Position numbers and translations under genes: made by a program. Source: Bacteroidales bacterium (GTDB lineage: Bacteria; Bacteroidota; Bacteroidia; Bacteroidales; Muribaculaceae). From it: 64,000 nt of DNA. The stretch's first letter is position 1. Every line of letters begins with the position of its first letter. The DNA is taken from positions 209,977-273,976 of the forward strand of contig CAJTEX010000001.1 in the NCBI GenBank assembly GCA_910575615.1. Direction: 5' to 3'. Positions 1 through 8,790 of this stretch are shown here, piece by piece. A model generated the notes under the pieces. The model made no database searches and was not told where the DNA came from. It saw only the letters and a list, made by a program, of their open reading frames with translations.

Positions 1-318
1 CGCGTTGAGGTCGTTGATGAGGGCGGTGACCTTCTGCTCGTGGGCGAGGGTGGCGGCGAAGGCGGCCAGGGGAGACTCCCATTCGGTGTCTACTCCGGCG
101 ATGGGCTGCAGCGTCACCTTGCCGTCGCGCGAGTTGAGGTAGTTCATGAAGATGGTGGCGTGGTCTTGCTCCTCTTTGAACTGCACGGCATACCAGTTGG
201 CGATGCCGTCATATCCGGCGTTGGCGAAGTGCATCGACATTGAGAGATAGAGATAAGCCGACCAAAGCTCGGCGTTGATCTGGGCGTTGATGGCCTGTTC
301 GAGTTCTTTGGAAATCAT
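1..318 (-). CDS. ftnA: Ferritin, N-terminal part (cut by window edge)
   Basis: This is the first 106 codons of a non-haem ferritin; the C-terminal part lies beyond the left edge. Ferritin stores iron as a ferric mineral inside a 24-subunit cytoplasmic shell. The translation starts MISKELEQAINAQINAELWS and continues with the helix-A/helix-B pattern of bacterial ferritins. Ferroxidase-type residues are visible: the Glu of INAELWS and the E-E-x-D-H cluster of FKEEQDHA. The start is the ATG whose complement is 316-318. It is followed leftward by sequence typical of FtnA (WESPLAAF, then AHEQKVT). No convincing promoter was seen in the short gap to the next gene. The identification is firm; only the C-terminus is unseen. 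Confidence 0.93.
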   Translation of the reverse strand, partial: MISKELEQAINAQINAELWSAYLYLSMSMHFANAGYDGIANWYAVQFKEEQDHATIFMNYLNSRDGKVTLQPIAGVDTEWESPLAAFAATLAHEQKVTALINDLNA

Positions 319-372
319 AGTGGTGTCGTTTTATTTGTTTGTTTTTGATGTCTGGGGGAGTGGGCCGCCGGG

Positions 373-915
373 TCAGAAACGGTAGTGGATTCCGAGGGCG
401 ATGTTTGCTCCGTGAAACTTCTTTATGAAGGTGTATGTGGCGCTTGCCGACAGGCGCAGCGAGCCGCTGATGTTCACTCCGAATCCTGCCCCGGCGTTAA
501 GTCCGAAGCGGGACACTCGGGAAGAGACATCGTTGGTGGGTGTCAGGGCGGCTCCGTCCGGGGGGAGGTATGAGTCGAGGTTGTGGTAGTTCCAGCTCGA
601 GAAGTTGATACCTGCCAGTGGGTAAATGTCGCATCGGCCCTGGGCCAGGGGGAAGACAAACTCCATGTTGAGGTTGAGCATCAGGGCGTCGAGCCCGTCG
701 TTGCGAAACACATATTCCGCCGTGGGGCTGAGCCTGAGCAGATGGTTGAAGCGGTATGAGAACTGCGCTCCGGCCAGAGGACGCTTGTTGTGAGTGTTGT
801 AGCCGACGCGGACACCGAGGGTCTTCTCTCCGCTGTACTGGTCGGCCCTGGCGGCGAAACCGCCACACAGCGCCGTGGCGGCCACTGCCGCCGCTATCCA
901 TCGTTTACCTGACAT
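373..915 (-). CDS. Small outer-membrane beta-barrel protein
   Basis: A 180-residue secreted protein. The N-terminus (MSGKRWIAAA...) is a typical signal peptide ending near AARA-DQ. The rest has alternating hydrophobic/polar strands and ends in YRF, as outer-membrane barrels do (terminal aromatic residue). It resembles the 8-stranded OmpA/OmpW-like 'porin family' barrels of Bacteroidetes. The open frame extends 16 codons further upstream, but that part has no signal-peptide character and would put the signal peptide internally, so the ATG at 913-915 is preferred. It is monocistronic, with its own promoter at about 975-1006. No substrate can be inferred. Confidence 0.7.
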   Translation of the reverse strand: MSGKRWIAAAVAATALCGGFAARADQYSGEKTLGVRVGYNTHNKRPLAGAQFSYRFNHLLRLSPTAEYVFRNDGLDALMLNLNMEFVFPLAQGRCDIYPLAGINFSSWNYHNLDSYLPPDGAALTPTNDVSSRVSRFGLNAGAGFGVNISGSLRLSASATYTFIKKFHGANIALGIHYRF

Positions 916-974
916 ATTCTTCGATAAGGGAGTTTGTGCTGGAATGTCTGTATGTATATACAATCTTTAAGCAA

Positions 975-1006
975 CAAAGTTAGTGATTAGGCAAGATACT
1001 GGCAAG
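975..1006 (-). promoter_or_regulatory. Bacteroidetes-type promoter for the barrel gene
   Basis: Read on the minus strand, CTTG (-33, 1003-1006), 20 nt, then TAACTTTG (-7, 975-982). This fits the Bacteroidetes sigma-ABfr consensus. A weaker TAACTTCG on the plus strand at 1026-1033 could serve the divergent tamB gene but has no clear -33 box. Confidence 0.55.
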
Positions 1007-1108
1007 AAATATGCGGGATTTTTGCTAACTTCGCAGGGAAATACCGCGTCGCTGCCGGTCATGACCCGCCGGTGACGGTTGACGTGTGTGTAACTCCCTG
1101 AGAGACAG

Positions 1109-4100
1109 ATGAAGTTGATATACCGCATTCTACGCACCATACTGGTGACCGCCCTGATACTGGCGGCGGTCATCCCGGCTGTGCTGTATGTCGCCCTGTC
1201 GCTGACGGGGGTGCAGCGGCGGGTGGCCGACAGGCTTGAGACCGAGCTTTCGGCCCTGCTTGACGCCCGGGTCACGATCGGCGACCTCGGTGTCATGCCG
1301 TTCAACCGGGTAATCCTGCGCGATGTCGTGCTGGAGACTGCTCCAGGCGACACCGCCCTGACTGTCAGCCGTCTCGGGGCGGGAGTCTCGCTGTTTGACG
1401 GTCTGCTCTCCGACACCTGGAGGGTCGACTATGTGCAGCTCATAGGGCTTGATGCCCGTCTGAGGCGCGACTCTCTGTCGGCCCCGCTCAACATCCAGGG
1501 GGTGATTGACGCCCTGGGCCCGAAAGACAAAACCAAGCCCCCTACGAGTTTCGACCTTAAGGTCTCGACGGTCATCATCAGGTCTTCGTCGGTGAGTTAC
1601 GATGTGGCCGACAAGCCCGTTAAGGAGGGGTTTGACCCCAACCACCTGCGTGTGTCCAAATTCCGCGCCGACCTCAACCTGCCGCGCCTGACCAATGACG
1701 ATTTCACTGTCAACCTGCGCCGTATGGCGTTTGAGGAGAGGTCGGGGTTTGCTGTCAGGCAGCTGTCGGGCGCGTTTCACATATCCGCCAGCGAGCTGGA
1801 GGTGAAGGACCTCGACCTGGAGCTGCCCGCGTCGCGGCTCAGATTCGCCGACATACGGCTGCCGCTGGAGGGGATTGGCAGCATCCCCGCGAGTCTAAGG
1901 AGCCACCCGGTGACTGTCGCTTTGTCGGAGGACTCGCATATCTGGCCCCCCGACCTGCAGGCGCTCTGGAAACCGCTCGACAAGGTGAGGGTGATGACAT
2001 CATTTCCGCGCTTCTCAGTGGCCGGCACCCTGTCTGACGCTTCTGCCAGGCTGCGCGTCGAGATGGAAAACCTGCTGACTGTCGACCTCTCGGCGGGCGG
2101 CACAGCCCTGGAGTCGGCCGACCGGTCGTTTCATCTCGCCGCCCTGGATGTGGAGATATCCGGACCGCAGGCCGCCTCGGTGCTTTCTGACATGGGTGTG
2201 GCGCCCAAGGGGCTTCCTGAAATCCTGAGTGGTTTGGGGCATGTCTCCCTGTCGGCCGACGGCGATGGCTCCATGGGGGCGTTTGACGGCAACCTCCGTC
2301 TCACAGCCGCGCCCGGCAAGGTTTCGGTGGCCGCCGGAGGGTCGATGTCGGATGAAAGGCATTACGACCTCCACGCCGAGGTGGAGACCGACGGCTATCT
2401 CGACCTGGGCATGGTGGTGCCGTCACTTGGCCCCGCGGGTCTTGACGGTAAGGTGGAGGCTTTCTATGCCGTGTCGGGAAAGGAACGTCACGGCAACGCC
2501 GAGATGGCCTTGGGCCGGATTACATTAAAGGGACATGAGCTGTCGGCGCTTGGGGCCGAGCTGACCATCGACAATGACATCGCCGGAGGGAAAATCGGGG
2601 TCGATGACCGCGACCTGTCGATGCTCCTCGACGGCAGTGTTTCGCTCGACCGTGGCCTCCCGGCGATAACGCTGACCGCAGATGTGGCGCGCCTGTGTCC
2701 CGACCGTCTCGGTCTGTGGGGCAAATATCCGGGGGCTGTCATTTCGGGCAATATCGATATCGATATTGAGGGCCCTGACTTGCGCAGTATGGATGGCCAC
2801 GCCACTGTCAGCGACCTTTCGCTTAAACCTGCCGACGGGGAGGCCCTGACCATGTCGCGTCTTTGCCTGACCGCGCGCAGGCTTGATGATGAGACTTCAC
2901 GCCTCGACCTGGAGAGCGACTGGCTCGACGGCTCGATGCTGGGAGAGTTTGATTTCCCGTTTCTTGGGGAGGCTGTGATGGATATAGTGTCGGAGGCGTT
3001 TCCGGCGTTGCTCCCGGCCTATGCCCGGGGCGACCTGGAGGAGCGCCAGGCCCGCAGCGCGGCGAGCCGAGGAGGCCTCATGGCCACCAATGACTTCATG
3101 TTTGATTTCACGATAAAGGAGACCGAGCGCCTGGCTGAGTTCTTCAGGCTTCCGGTAAGCGTGATATATCCCGTGACCATCAAGGGGGGGGTCTGCCAGC
3201 AGACCCATGACCTTGAGCTGAATCTCTCGGCCCCTTATCTCAGGCAGGGTTCCAAGCTTATCGAGCATACCTCGCTGTCGGCCTACATCGACGGGGAGGA
3301 GGGGCGTGGCCGTCTTGATTTCCTGACCACGGCCCCGACAAAAGGTGGGCCTATGACTGTCTCGCTGTCGGCCTCTGGCGGCGACAACAGGCTGGGGTCG
3401 ACGCTGGAGTGGAAAATCGACCGCGACAGGATGTATGAGGGGAGACTGCGGGTGGCCGCCGGTTTTGCCCGCGATGACGAGGGGTTGACCACTACGGTCG
3501 GCCTCCGCAAGTCGTCGCTTACTTTCAACGACTCCACATGGACCGTGGCGCCCGCCACGGTGGTGATCCGTGGCAAGGAGGTGGATGTCGACGGCATCCA
3601 TGCGAGCCACGGCCAGCAGTTCGTGAAAATCAACGGCAAGGTGTCGCCCGACCCGACGGCGCTGCTGACCCTTGACCTGCGCCATTTCAGTCTCGACTAC
3701 CTCTTTGAGTCGCTGGGTATCGACGCGGCGATGCTTGGAGGGGATGCCTCGGGCACATTCTATGCCTCCGACCTTTATTCTGGGCAGCCCCGTCTGGAGA
3801 CCCCCGGGCTGATTGTCAAGGATATCAGTTACAACAAGACGGTGCTGGGCGACGCGGTGGTGAAGTCGAGCTTCAATCCCTCCGACCTCGCGGTGATGCT
3901 TGACGCCGACATAGACAACCATGGACGGCGGTCGACCGTCACCGGGGGGATATTCGCGGCCCGCGATTCGCTCGACCTCACTTTCAATGTCGACCGCGAG
4001 CCGGTGGGGTTCCTCCAGCCTTACATGGCGGCTTTCGCCTCAGACATCACCGGTTATGCCTCGGGGCGCGCCAGGGTCTTCGGAAATTTCAAGTACATCG

Positions 4101-5761
4101 ACCTGGAGGGGGATGTCAAGGCTGACTCGGTCAGCATGCGTGTCAATTTCACCAACACCACTTACTGGGCCACCGACTCGGTGCATATCCGTCCGGGATA
4201 TATCGACCTCAATGGCATCACGGTGCATGATTACAGGGGCAACACTGCCAACCTGAACGGGTGGGTGAGGCATTCCTGCTTCAAGGAGCCACGGTTTGAG
4301 TTTGCCATCACCGGGGCCAAGGGACTGCTCTGCTACAACGAGACGGCAAAGGAGAATCCCCGCTGGTACGGGCGCGTCTATGGTGATGGCGGAGCGTTTG
4401 TCAGGGGGGAGCCGGGGCTGGTCGACATCGACATCGACATGTCGACCGCGCCAGGCTCGACGTTCACCTTCGTGCTGTCTGACCAGGTCGAGGCCGACGA
4501 GTATTCATTCCTGACTTTCCGCGACAAGGGGAGGCTGCAGGCCGAGCTGTCAGATACCCTGCGCCTGCGCGACACCTCGATGGACCTTGTCAACCGTCTG
4601 CGCGAGCTTGCCGCGCGTCATGACGAGGAGTCTTCATCCGACTACAACATCACGATACAGATGGGAGTCACCCCACAGGCTGAGATAAACCTGGTGATGG
4701 ACCCGGTCGGAGGCGACCGTATAAGGGCCCACGGCGCTGGACATCTGAGGATGGATTATTATTCGGCCAACAATGACCTCAAGATGTTTGGCACATACAC
4801 CCTCGACCGTGGCGACTACAATTTCACCCTCCAGGACATCATCATAAAGGATTTCTCAATCAAGCCGGGGAGCGAGATAGCTTTCAACGGCGACCCCTAT
4901 GCGGCGCAGCTCGACATCAAGGCGGCCTACTCGCTCAACGCCAACCTCTCTGACCTTGACGAGTCTTTCCTTAACGACAGCGAGCTGAACCGCACCAATG
5001 TGCCGGTGAATGCCATCATGAAGGTCAGCGGCGACATACGCCAGCCTGAAATCGCCTTCGATCTGGAGTTTCCGACGCTGACATCCGACATCTACCGTAA
5101 GGTGCGTTCGATTATATCCACTGACGAGATGATGAACCGTCAGATTCTCTACCTGCTGGCGCTCAACCGCTTCTACACCCCGGAATACATGGCGGGGGCT
5201 ACGCGTGGCAATGAACTTGTGTCAGTGGCCTCCTCCACGCTGTCGTCGCAGCTGGGCAACATACTGGGGCAGATCTCCGACAACTGGAACATCGCCCCGG
5301 CGCTCCGTTCGAGCCGTGGCGACTTCTCTGACGTTGAGGTGGATGTGGCCCTATCGTCGCGTCTGCTCAACAACCGGCTGCTCTTCAACGGCAACCTCGG
5401 CTATCGCGACAAGAGCCTAAACTCCAATCAGTTTGTCGGCGACTTCGAACTTGAGTACCTGCTCAACCGTTCAGGAAATTTCCGCCTGAAGGCATATAAC
5501 CGTTACAACGACCAGAACTACTATCTCCGTTCGGCACTCACCACCCAGGGGGTCGGCATCATCCTCCGCAAGGACTTCGATTCCCTTACCTCGTTCCTGC
5601 GTCCCCTGCTGCGCCGCCGCAAATCCCTCGTGACCATCCCCCTGGCCCCCGCCACCACGCCGGAAGCCTCCCCCCTCGACACCCTTCCCGCTCCATCCCC
5701 AGTCAGCCCCGACTCTACCCCTGCCACCCCCGGCTCCATCCCCGCCTCCCCGGCGGAATGA
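1109..5761 (+). CDS. tamB: TamB-like translocation/assembly module protein
   Basis: A 1550-residue protein anchored by one N-terminal membrane helix (about residues 9-32). It is followed by a very long repetitive beta-rich region and a C-terminal TamB (DUF490) domain (about 1180-1500). The C-terminal hallmark is seen: FNGDPYAAQLDIKAAY, then VNAIMKVSGDIRQPEIAFD and the helix with LLALNRFYTP. TamB-family proteins bridge the inner and outer membranes and help with outer-membrane protein assembly or lipid transport; Bacteroidetes carry large versions of this size. The C-terminal 50 residues are low-complexity Pro/Ser/Thr. It stands alone, divergent from the barrel gene. Whether it acts in barrel assembly or in lipid transport cannot be told from sequence. 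Confidence 0.88.
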   Translation: MKLIYRILRTILVTALILAAVIPAVLYVALSLTGVQRRVADRLETELSALLDARVTIGDLGVMPFNRVILRDVVLETAPGDTALTVSRLGAGVSLFDGLLSDTWRVDYVQLIGLDARLRRDSLSAPLNIQGVIDALGPKDKTKPPTSFDLKVSTVIIRSSSVSYDVADKPVKEGFDPNHLRVSKFRADLNLPRLTNDDFTVNLRRMAFEERSGFAVRQLSGAFHISASELEVKDLDLELPASRLRFADIRLPLEGIGSIPASLRSHPVTVALSEDSHIWPPDLQALWKPLDKVRVMTSFPRFSVAGTLSDASARLRVEMENLLTVDLSAGGTALESADRSFHLAALDVEISGPQAASVLSDMGVAPKGLPEILSGLGHVSLSADGDGSMGAFDGNLRLTAAPGKVSVAAGGSMSDERHYDLHAEVETDGYLDLGMVVPSLGPAGLDGKVEAFYAVSGKERHGNAEMALGRITLKGHELSALGAELTIDNDIAGGKIGVDDRDLSMLLDGSVSLDRGLPAITLTADVARLCPDRLGLWGKYPGAVISGNIDIDIEGPDLRSMDGHATVSDLSLKPADGEALTMSRLCLTARRLDDETSRLDLESDWLDGSMLGEFDFPFLGEAVMDIVSEAFPALLPAYARGDLEERQARSAASRGGLMATNDFMFDFTIKETERLAEFFRLPVSVIYPVTIKGGVCQQTHDLELNLSAPYLRQGSKLIEHTSLSAYIDGEEGRGRLDFLTTAPTKGGPMTVSLSASGGDNRLGSTLEWKIDRDRMYEGRLRVAAGFARDDEGLTTTVGLRKSSLTFNDSTWTVAPATVVIRGKEVDVDGIHASHGQQFVKINGKVSPDPTALLTLDLRHFSLDYLFESLGIDAAMLGGDASGTFYASDLYSGQPRLETPGLIVKDISYNKTVLGDAVVKSSFNPSDLAVMLDADIDNHGRRSTVTGGIFAARDSLDLTFNVDREPVGFLQPYMAAFASDITGYASGRARVFGNFKYIDLEGDVKADSVSMRVNFTNTTYWATDSVHIRPGYIDLNGITVHDYRGNTANLNGWVRHSCFKEPRFEFAITGAKGLLCYNETAKENPRWYGRVYGDGGAFVRGEPGLVDIDIDMSTAPGSTFTFVLSDQVEADEYSFLTFRDKGRLQAELSDTLRLRDTSMDLVNRLRELAARHDEESSSDYNITIQMGVTPQAEINLVMDPVGGDRIRAHGAGHLRMDYYSANNDLKMFGTYTLDRGDYNFTLQDIIIKDFSIKPGSEIAFNGDPYAAQLDIKAAYSLNANLSDLDESFLNDSELNRTNVPVNAIMKVSGDIRQPEIAFDLEFPTLTSDIYRKVRSIISTDEMMNRQILYLLALNRFYTPEYMAGATRGNELVSVASSTLSSQLGNILGQISDNWNIAPALRSSRGDFSDVEVDVALSSRLLNNRLLFNGNLGYRDKSLNSNQFVGDFELEYLLNRSGNFRLKAYNRYNDQNYYLRSALTTQGVGIILRKDFDSLTSFLRPLLRRRKSLVTIPLAPATTPEASPLDTLPAPSPVSPDSTPATPGSIPASPAE

Positions 5762-5921
5762 TTGGCGTCCAGCCCAAACCACACTCTCCCGGCTAATCAA
5801 TTGCCCCTGAATATGCCTGCCGTCCCCAACCGGATAAAGATGGTCATGAAGAAGGGAATGAAGAAAGGAGTGAAGAAGGGAATGTCAATCTATCCCCGTA
5901 CAAGGTTGATATGATTGAAGT
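5762..5921. other. Intergenic stretch before the REP element
   Basis: No gene seen. It contains three tandem 12-bp units (AAGAAGGGAATG, AAGAAAGGAGTG, AAGAAGGGAATG) at 5849-5884. They sit between the end of tamB and the left repeat of the transposase module. Confidence 0.5.
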
Positions 5922-6064
5922 GGAGATGGGTGGTCAATTTCCATTCCGGAGGAATGGTCAACTATTAGCCCCGGGTTGGCGCGCGGGGAGCCCCTTGCGG
6001 GCGACCAAGCGGTAACCCAGGGGTAGCATACATCAGGCGTGGGATTCTGAAAGAATCTTTTATA
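5922..6064 (+). repeat. REP-like hairpin repeat, left copy
   Basis: About 143 bp, the first of three copies. Each copy holds at least three hairpins: CCATTCC-gga-GGAATGG, GGGG-ag-CCCC in the GC-rich middle, and GATTCT-gaa-AGAATC near the end. The copy ends 22 bp before the transposase ATG, in the same orientation as the far right copy at 7049-7190. Confidence 0.85.
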
Positions 6065-6086
6065 TGACCATACAATATAACAAAGA

Positions 6087-6542
6087 ATGAGTTTTACAAA
6101 TTGCATATATCATATAGTGTTCGCGACTGCTTCGCGCCGTAAGACCATAACAATTGATAAGGAACGCGAAGTGTATGGCCTGCTTTATCATATACTGGTG
6201 AAATATGGCTGCCATGTATACAGGATTGGTGGGATGCCTGACCATATCCATATACTTGTTGCGATTCCGGCATCGACGAGCGTCTCGTCCATTGTGCAGA
6301 AGTTGAAACGTGAGAGCAGTTATGTCATTTCTCAGGACAAGATATTGCCATTATGGGATGGATGGCAGGAGGGATATGGTGGTTTTACCTGTTCCATAGC
6401 TGAGATCGACAGGATAATGCAATACATAAAAGGCCAGAAACAGCATCATACGAGACGTTCGTTTGTGGAAGAGTATCGCGCATGGCTGGTTGAAAACGGA
6501 GTTTCTGAAGATAATCCATATTTGCCGAAATCAGATATATAA
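6087..6542 (+). CDS. REP-associated tyrosine transposase (RAYT, Y1/IS200-like)
   Basis: A 151-residue HUH-superfamily single-strand transposase. Visible motifs are the HUH pair in PDHIHILV (H53 and H55) and the catalytic tyrosine context MQYIKGQKQHH (Y113). The N-terminal SFTNCIYHIVFAT is typical of IS200/TnpA_REP proteins. Family members nick single-stranded DNA at hairpins, and RAYTs act on REP repeats rather than forming a normal insertion sequence. The gene appears intact. It is bracketed by inverted copies of the same hairpin repeat (5922-6064 plus, 6537-6665 minus), and the right copy overlaps its stop codon. This architecture, together with a solo copy downstream, favours a domesticated RAYT with a BIME-like array over a plain IS200. 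Confidence 0.88.
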   Translation: MSFTNCIYHIVFATASRRKTITIDKEREVYGLLYHILVKYGCHVYRIGGMPDHIHILVAIPASTSVSSIVQKLKRESSYVISQDKILPLWDGWQEGYGGFTCSIAEIDRIMQYIKGQKQHHTRRSFVEEYRAWLVENGVSEDNPYLPKSDI

Positions 6543-6665
6543 AAGATTCTTTCAGAATCCCACGCCTGATGCATGCCCCCCCCGGGTTACCGCTTGGTCG
6601 CCCGCAAGGGGCTCCCCGCGCGCCAACCCGGGGCTAATAGTTGACCATTCCTCCGGAATGGAAAT
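6537..6665 (-). repeat. REP-like hairpin repeat, inverted copy
   Basis: An inverted copy of the 5922-6064 repeat, about 129 bp. It begins inside the stop codon of the transposase and ends where the match to the outer 14 bp is lost. It differs from the left copy by a few substitutions and a longer C-run near 6576. Confidence 0.85.
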
Positions 6666-6673
6666 CATCAGTA

Positions 6674-6965
6674 AGAGGTCTCCTTAACGGAAGTCCTTAT
6701 GAAAAGAGTGTCCTTAATGAAAGCTTTTGTGAAAAAGAGCATCCCTGACGGACGTTTTCAGAAATATGTGTCTTTAACGGAAGTTCTTATGAAATAGGGC
6801 CTTTGACGGAAGTTTTGTAAAAAGGGTCTCTATAACAGAAGTTTTTTTATGAAAGAGTTATCCTAAATGGAAGTTCTCAGGGATGAGGTGTGCTTGACCA
6901 GATGGAAATATTCAGCAATGTAGTCCTCCGGTAAGTGTGTTTTTGACGGGGAATCTTTAGAAGTA
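6674..6965. repeat. Decayed ~30-bp tandem repeat array
   Basis: Seven to nine diverged units with a period of roughly 27-31 bp and an approximate consensus of AG-GTCCTTAACGGAAG followed by TTCTTATGAAA. Clear units start near 6674, 6704, 6735, 6765, 6795, 6822 and 6853. Later units become hard to recognise. There is no open reading frame of note. It lies between the inverted and the right copy of the REP-like repeat. From 6966 to 7048 nothing else is seen. Confidence 0.6.
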
Positions 6966-7048
6966 GAATATTAATGTGGGTTGCCAGTGTCCATTCCGGG
7001 TAATTGTGGAGATGTCAGACCTTCCTGTAAAGGTTTATATGTTGCCCC

Positions 7049-7190
7049 GGAGATGGGTGGTCAATTTCCATTCCGGAGGAATGGTCAACTATTAGCCCCG
7101 GGTTGGCGCGCGGGGAGCCCCTTGCGGGCGACCAAGCGGTAACCCGGGGTAGCAGGCATCAGGCGTGGGATTCTGAAAGAATCTTTTATA
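7049..7190 (+). repeat. REP-like hairpin repeat, solo right copy
   Basis: A 142-bp direct copy of 5922-6064, nearly identical, ending in the same GATTCT/AGAATC hairpin and TTTTATA. It has no transposase of its own next to it. Confidence 0.85.
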
Positions 7191-7239
7191 GATTTATCTT
7201 ATTTTGAAATTTGGGAGGTATGTGTGTGCCGGAAACAGT

Positions 7240-7286
7240 CGCTCCGCGATGTCGGCCAACAAATGGTTGCCGGACATCGCGGAGCG
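7240..7286. terminator. Long perfect-stem hairpin after the GH57 gene
   Basis: A 14-bp perfect inverted repeat (7240-7253 with 7273-7286; CGCTCCGCGATGTC), extended by a further imperfect stem around a loop containing AAATG. It lies 28 bp past the 3' end of the leftward glycogen operon. There is no T-tract, so it could be an RNA 3'-end stabiliser rather than a classic terminator. Confidence 0.5.
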
Positions 7287-7313
7287 GTGATTTATGTTAC
7301 CTGGAGGTGGGGG

Positions 7314-8753
7314 TTATTCCTTGGGGGCTTTCGGCTTGGCAGTCTTGCGGGATGCCTTGGGCTTGGCCTCTTTTGTCTCCTTGGTTTCTTTCTTGGCGGT
7401 CTTCTTTGGGGTTTCGGCGGCGGCTTTCTCGCGCAGGCGATGCTCCTCGTTGAGATGTTCCTCGTTGAGGCGGTAGGTGGCCACCTCTTTGTTGAGGGTC
7501 TCGATTTCGCGGGCCTGGTTGCGGATGGTGGTCAGCAGCGAGTTTAGCTCCTCGTCCTCGATGTTCATGGGGTACTGCTCCTCGACCCTGACGATGAAGT
7601 CGGCCAGCACATTCATATAGTTGGTGAATGCCTGGAACGGGGTTTCGTAGGGGGAGAAGGCGGCATGTGACGACCCGTCGGCGAAATGTTTCGTCGACAT
7701 GTAGAACAGGTGGTCTGACGCCTGCAGGCGCCCCCAGTCTTGCTTGAGCTGGCGGTTGTCGCAGAGGCGCACGCGCTCGGCTATGGAGTAGAGTTTGGAG
7801 AAAGCCTCGTTCTGGAGCTTGTTGCCCAGCCAAGCCGAGGTGTCGCGGGCTTCGTCGGCCCATGACATGGGGAAGGGCACAGACAGTTCGCCCACGGCCT
7901 TGAATGTCTTGACGGCCTCGGAGGGGGTCATGAAATGTACGCCCCTTTCGGCGGCGAATCGGGGAAGGGCCTCCAGGAACTGGAAGATTCCGGTCTCGCG
8001 GCGCTGGAACTCGCCGAATGTCTCGAGGTTCATGAAGAGGTTGAACACCTGCTCCTCCTGGGGGGTGTCGGCAATCCAGCCGATGTATTTGTCGGCGGTC
8101 AGGGGGTATTCGTTCCATCCGGTGTCGGAGAAGCGCGACGAGATGTCGTCGGAGAGCTTGTCATTCTTGAGCAGCAGTTTCAGCTTGGGGGCTGATGCAG
8201 AGCTGTAGACATAGTCGGGCGATTTCCAGCCCAGTATGTGCTTGGCTCCCTCGGTGATGCAACCCTTGAATCCCATGGCGAGAATCTGCGGGGCGATTTC
8301 GTCGGAATAGATCAGCTCGGAGTTGCGGAACACCTTGGGGGTCTGGCCGAACAGTTCCTTTATCTTGTCGGTGTGGAGCTGTACCTGAAGGCGGAACTCC
8401 TCAGGGTCGGCCAGGGAGGCCAGGGAGTGGTCGTAGGTCTCGGCGAGGAATTCAACCTTGCCCGTGTCGGCGAGTTTCTTGAGCAGGTCGAGGAACTCGG
8501 GCACATACTGCTCGATCTGTTCCAAGGCCACGCCGGTGACGGAGATGGCGCAGCGGAACGCTCCCTTTGTCTGCTCAATCATCCTCAGCAGGCTCTCGGC
8601 GGCGGGGATGTAGCTGTTGCGGGCTATGCGGGTGATGATGTCGTCGTTGGCGAAGTCATCATAATAATAGTGGTCGTTGCCGATGTCGAAAAAGCGGTAT
8701 CTCTTCAGGCGGAACGGCTGGTGAATCTGGAAGTAGAAGCAGATAGCTTTCAT
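7314..8753 (-). CDS. GH57 family alpha-amylase / glucanotransferase
   Basis: A 479-residue cytoplasmic enzyme (no signal peptide) of glycoside hydrolase family 57, acting on alpha-1,4-glucans. Family motifs are visible in order: HQPFR (H11), the SVTGVALEQ segment (about 71-79), FRNSEL with the probable nucleophile E146, and MNLETFGE (about 241-248). It is the last gene of a leftward operon with a GT4 glycosyltransferase and a debranching enzyme, the arrangement seen in Bacteroides glycogen clusters. The last 40 residues (about 439-479) are an unusual Lys/Ala/Pro/Thr-rich, highly basic tail preceded by a coiled-coil-like stretch. That tail is not part of the catalytic fold. The family is firm; exact specificity (amylase or transferase) is not known. 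Confidence 0.85.
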   Translation of the reverse strand: MKAICFYFQIHQPFRLKRYRFFDIGNDHYYYDDFANDDIITRIARNSYIPAAESLLRMIEQTKGAFRCAISVTGVALEQIEQYVPEFLDLLKKLADTGKVEFLAETYDHSLASLADPEEFRLQVQLHTDKIKELFGQTPKVFRNSELIYSDEIAPQILAMGFKGCITEGAKHILGWKSPDYVYSSASAPKLKLLLKNDKLSDDISSRFSDTGWNEYPLTADKYIGWIADTPQEEQVFNLFMNLETFGEFQRRETGIFQFLEALPRFAAERGVHFMTPSEAVKTFKAVGELSVPFPMSWADEARDTSAWLGNKLQNEAFSKLYSIAERVRLCDNRQLKQDWGRLQASDHLFYMSTKHFADGSSHAAFSPYETPFQAFTNYMNVLADFIVRVEEQYPMNIEDEELNSLLTTIRNQAREIETLNKEVATYRLNEEHLNEEHRLREKAAAETPKKTAKKETKETKEAKPKASRKTAKPKAPKE

Positions 8754-8790
8754 TATGTAGTGGTGGGGGATATTAGTTTATGGAATCGGG

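Noticed and set aside
6463..6687. A 74-codon open frame across the transposase end and the inverted repeat
   Set aside because: It is read through the non-coding REP-like repeat and overlaps the transposase in another frame.
6674..6965. Possible CRISPR array because of ~30-bp periodicity
   Set aside because: Units are contiguous and diverged with no unique spacers, and no cas gene is nearby.
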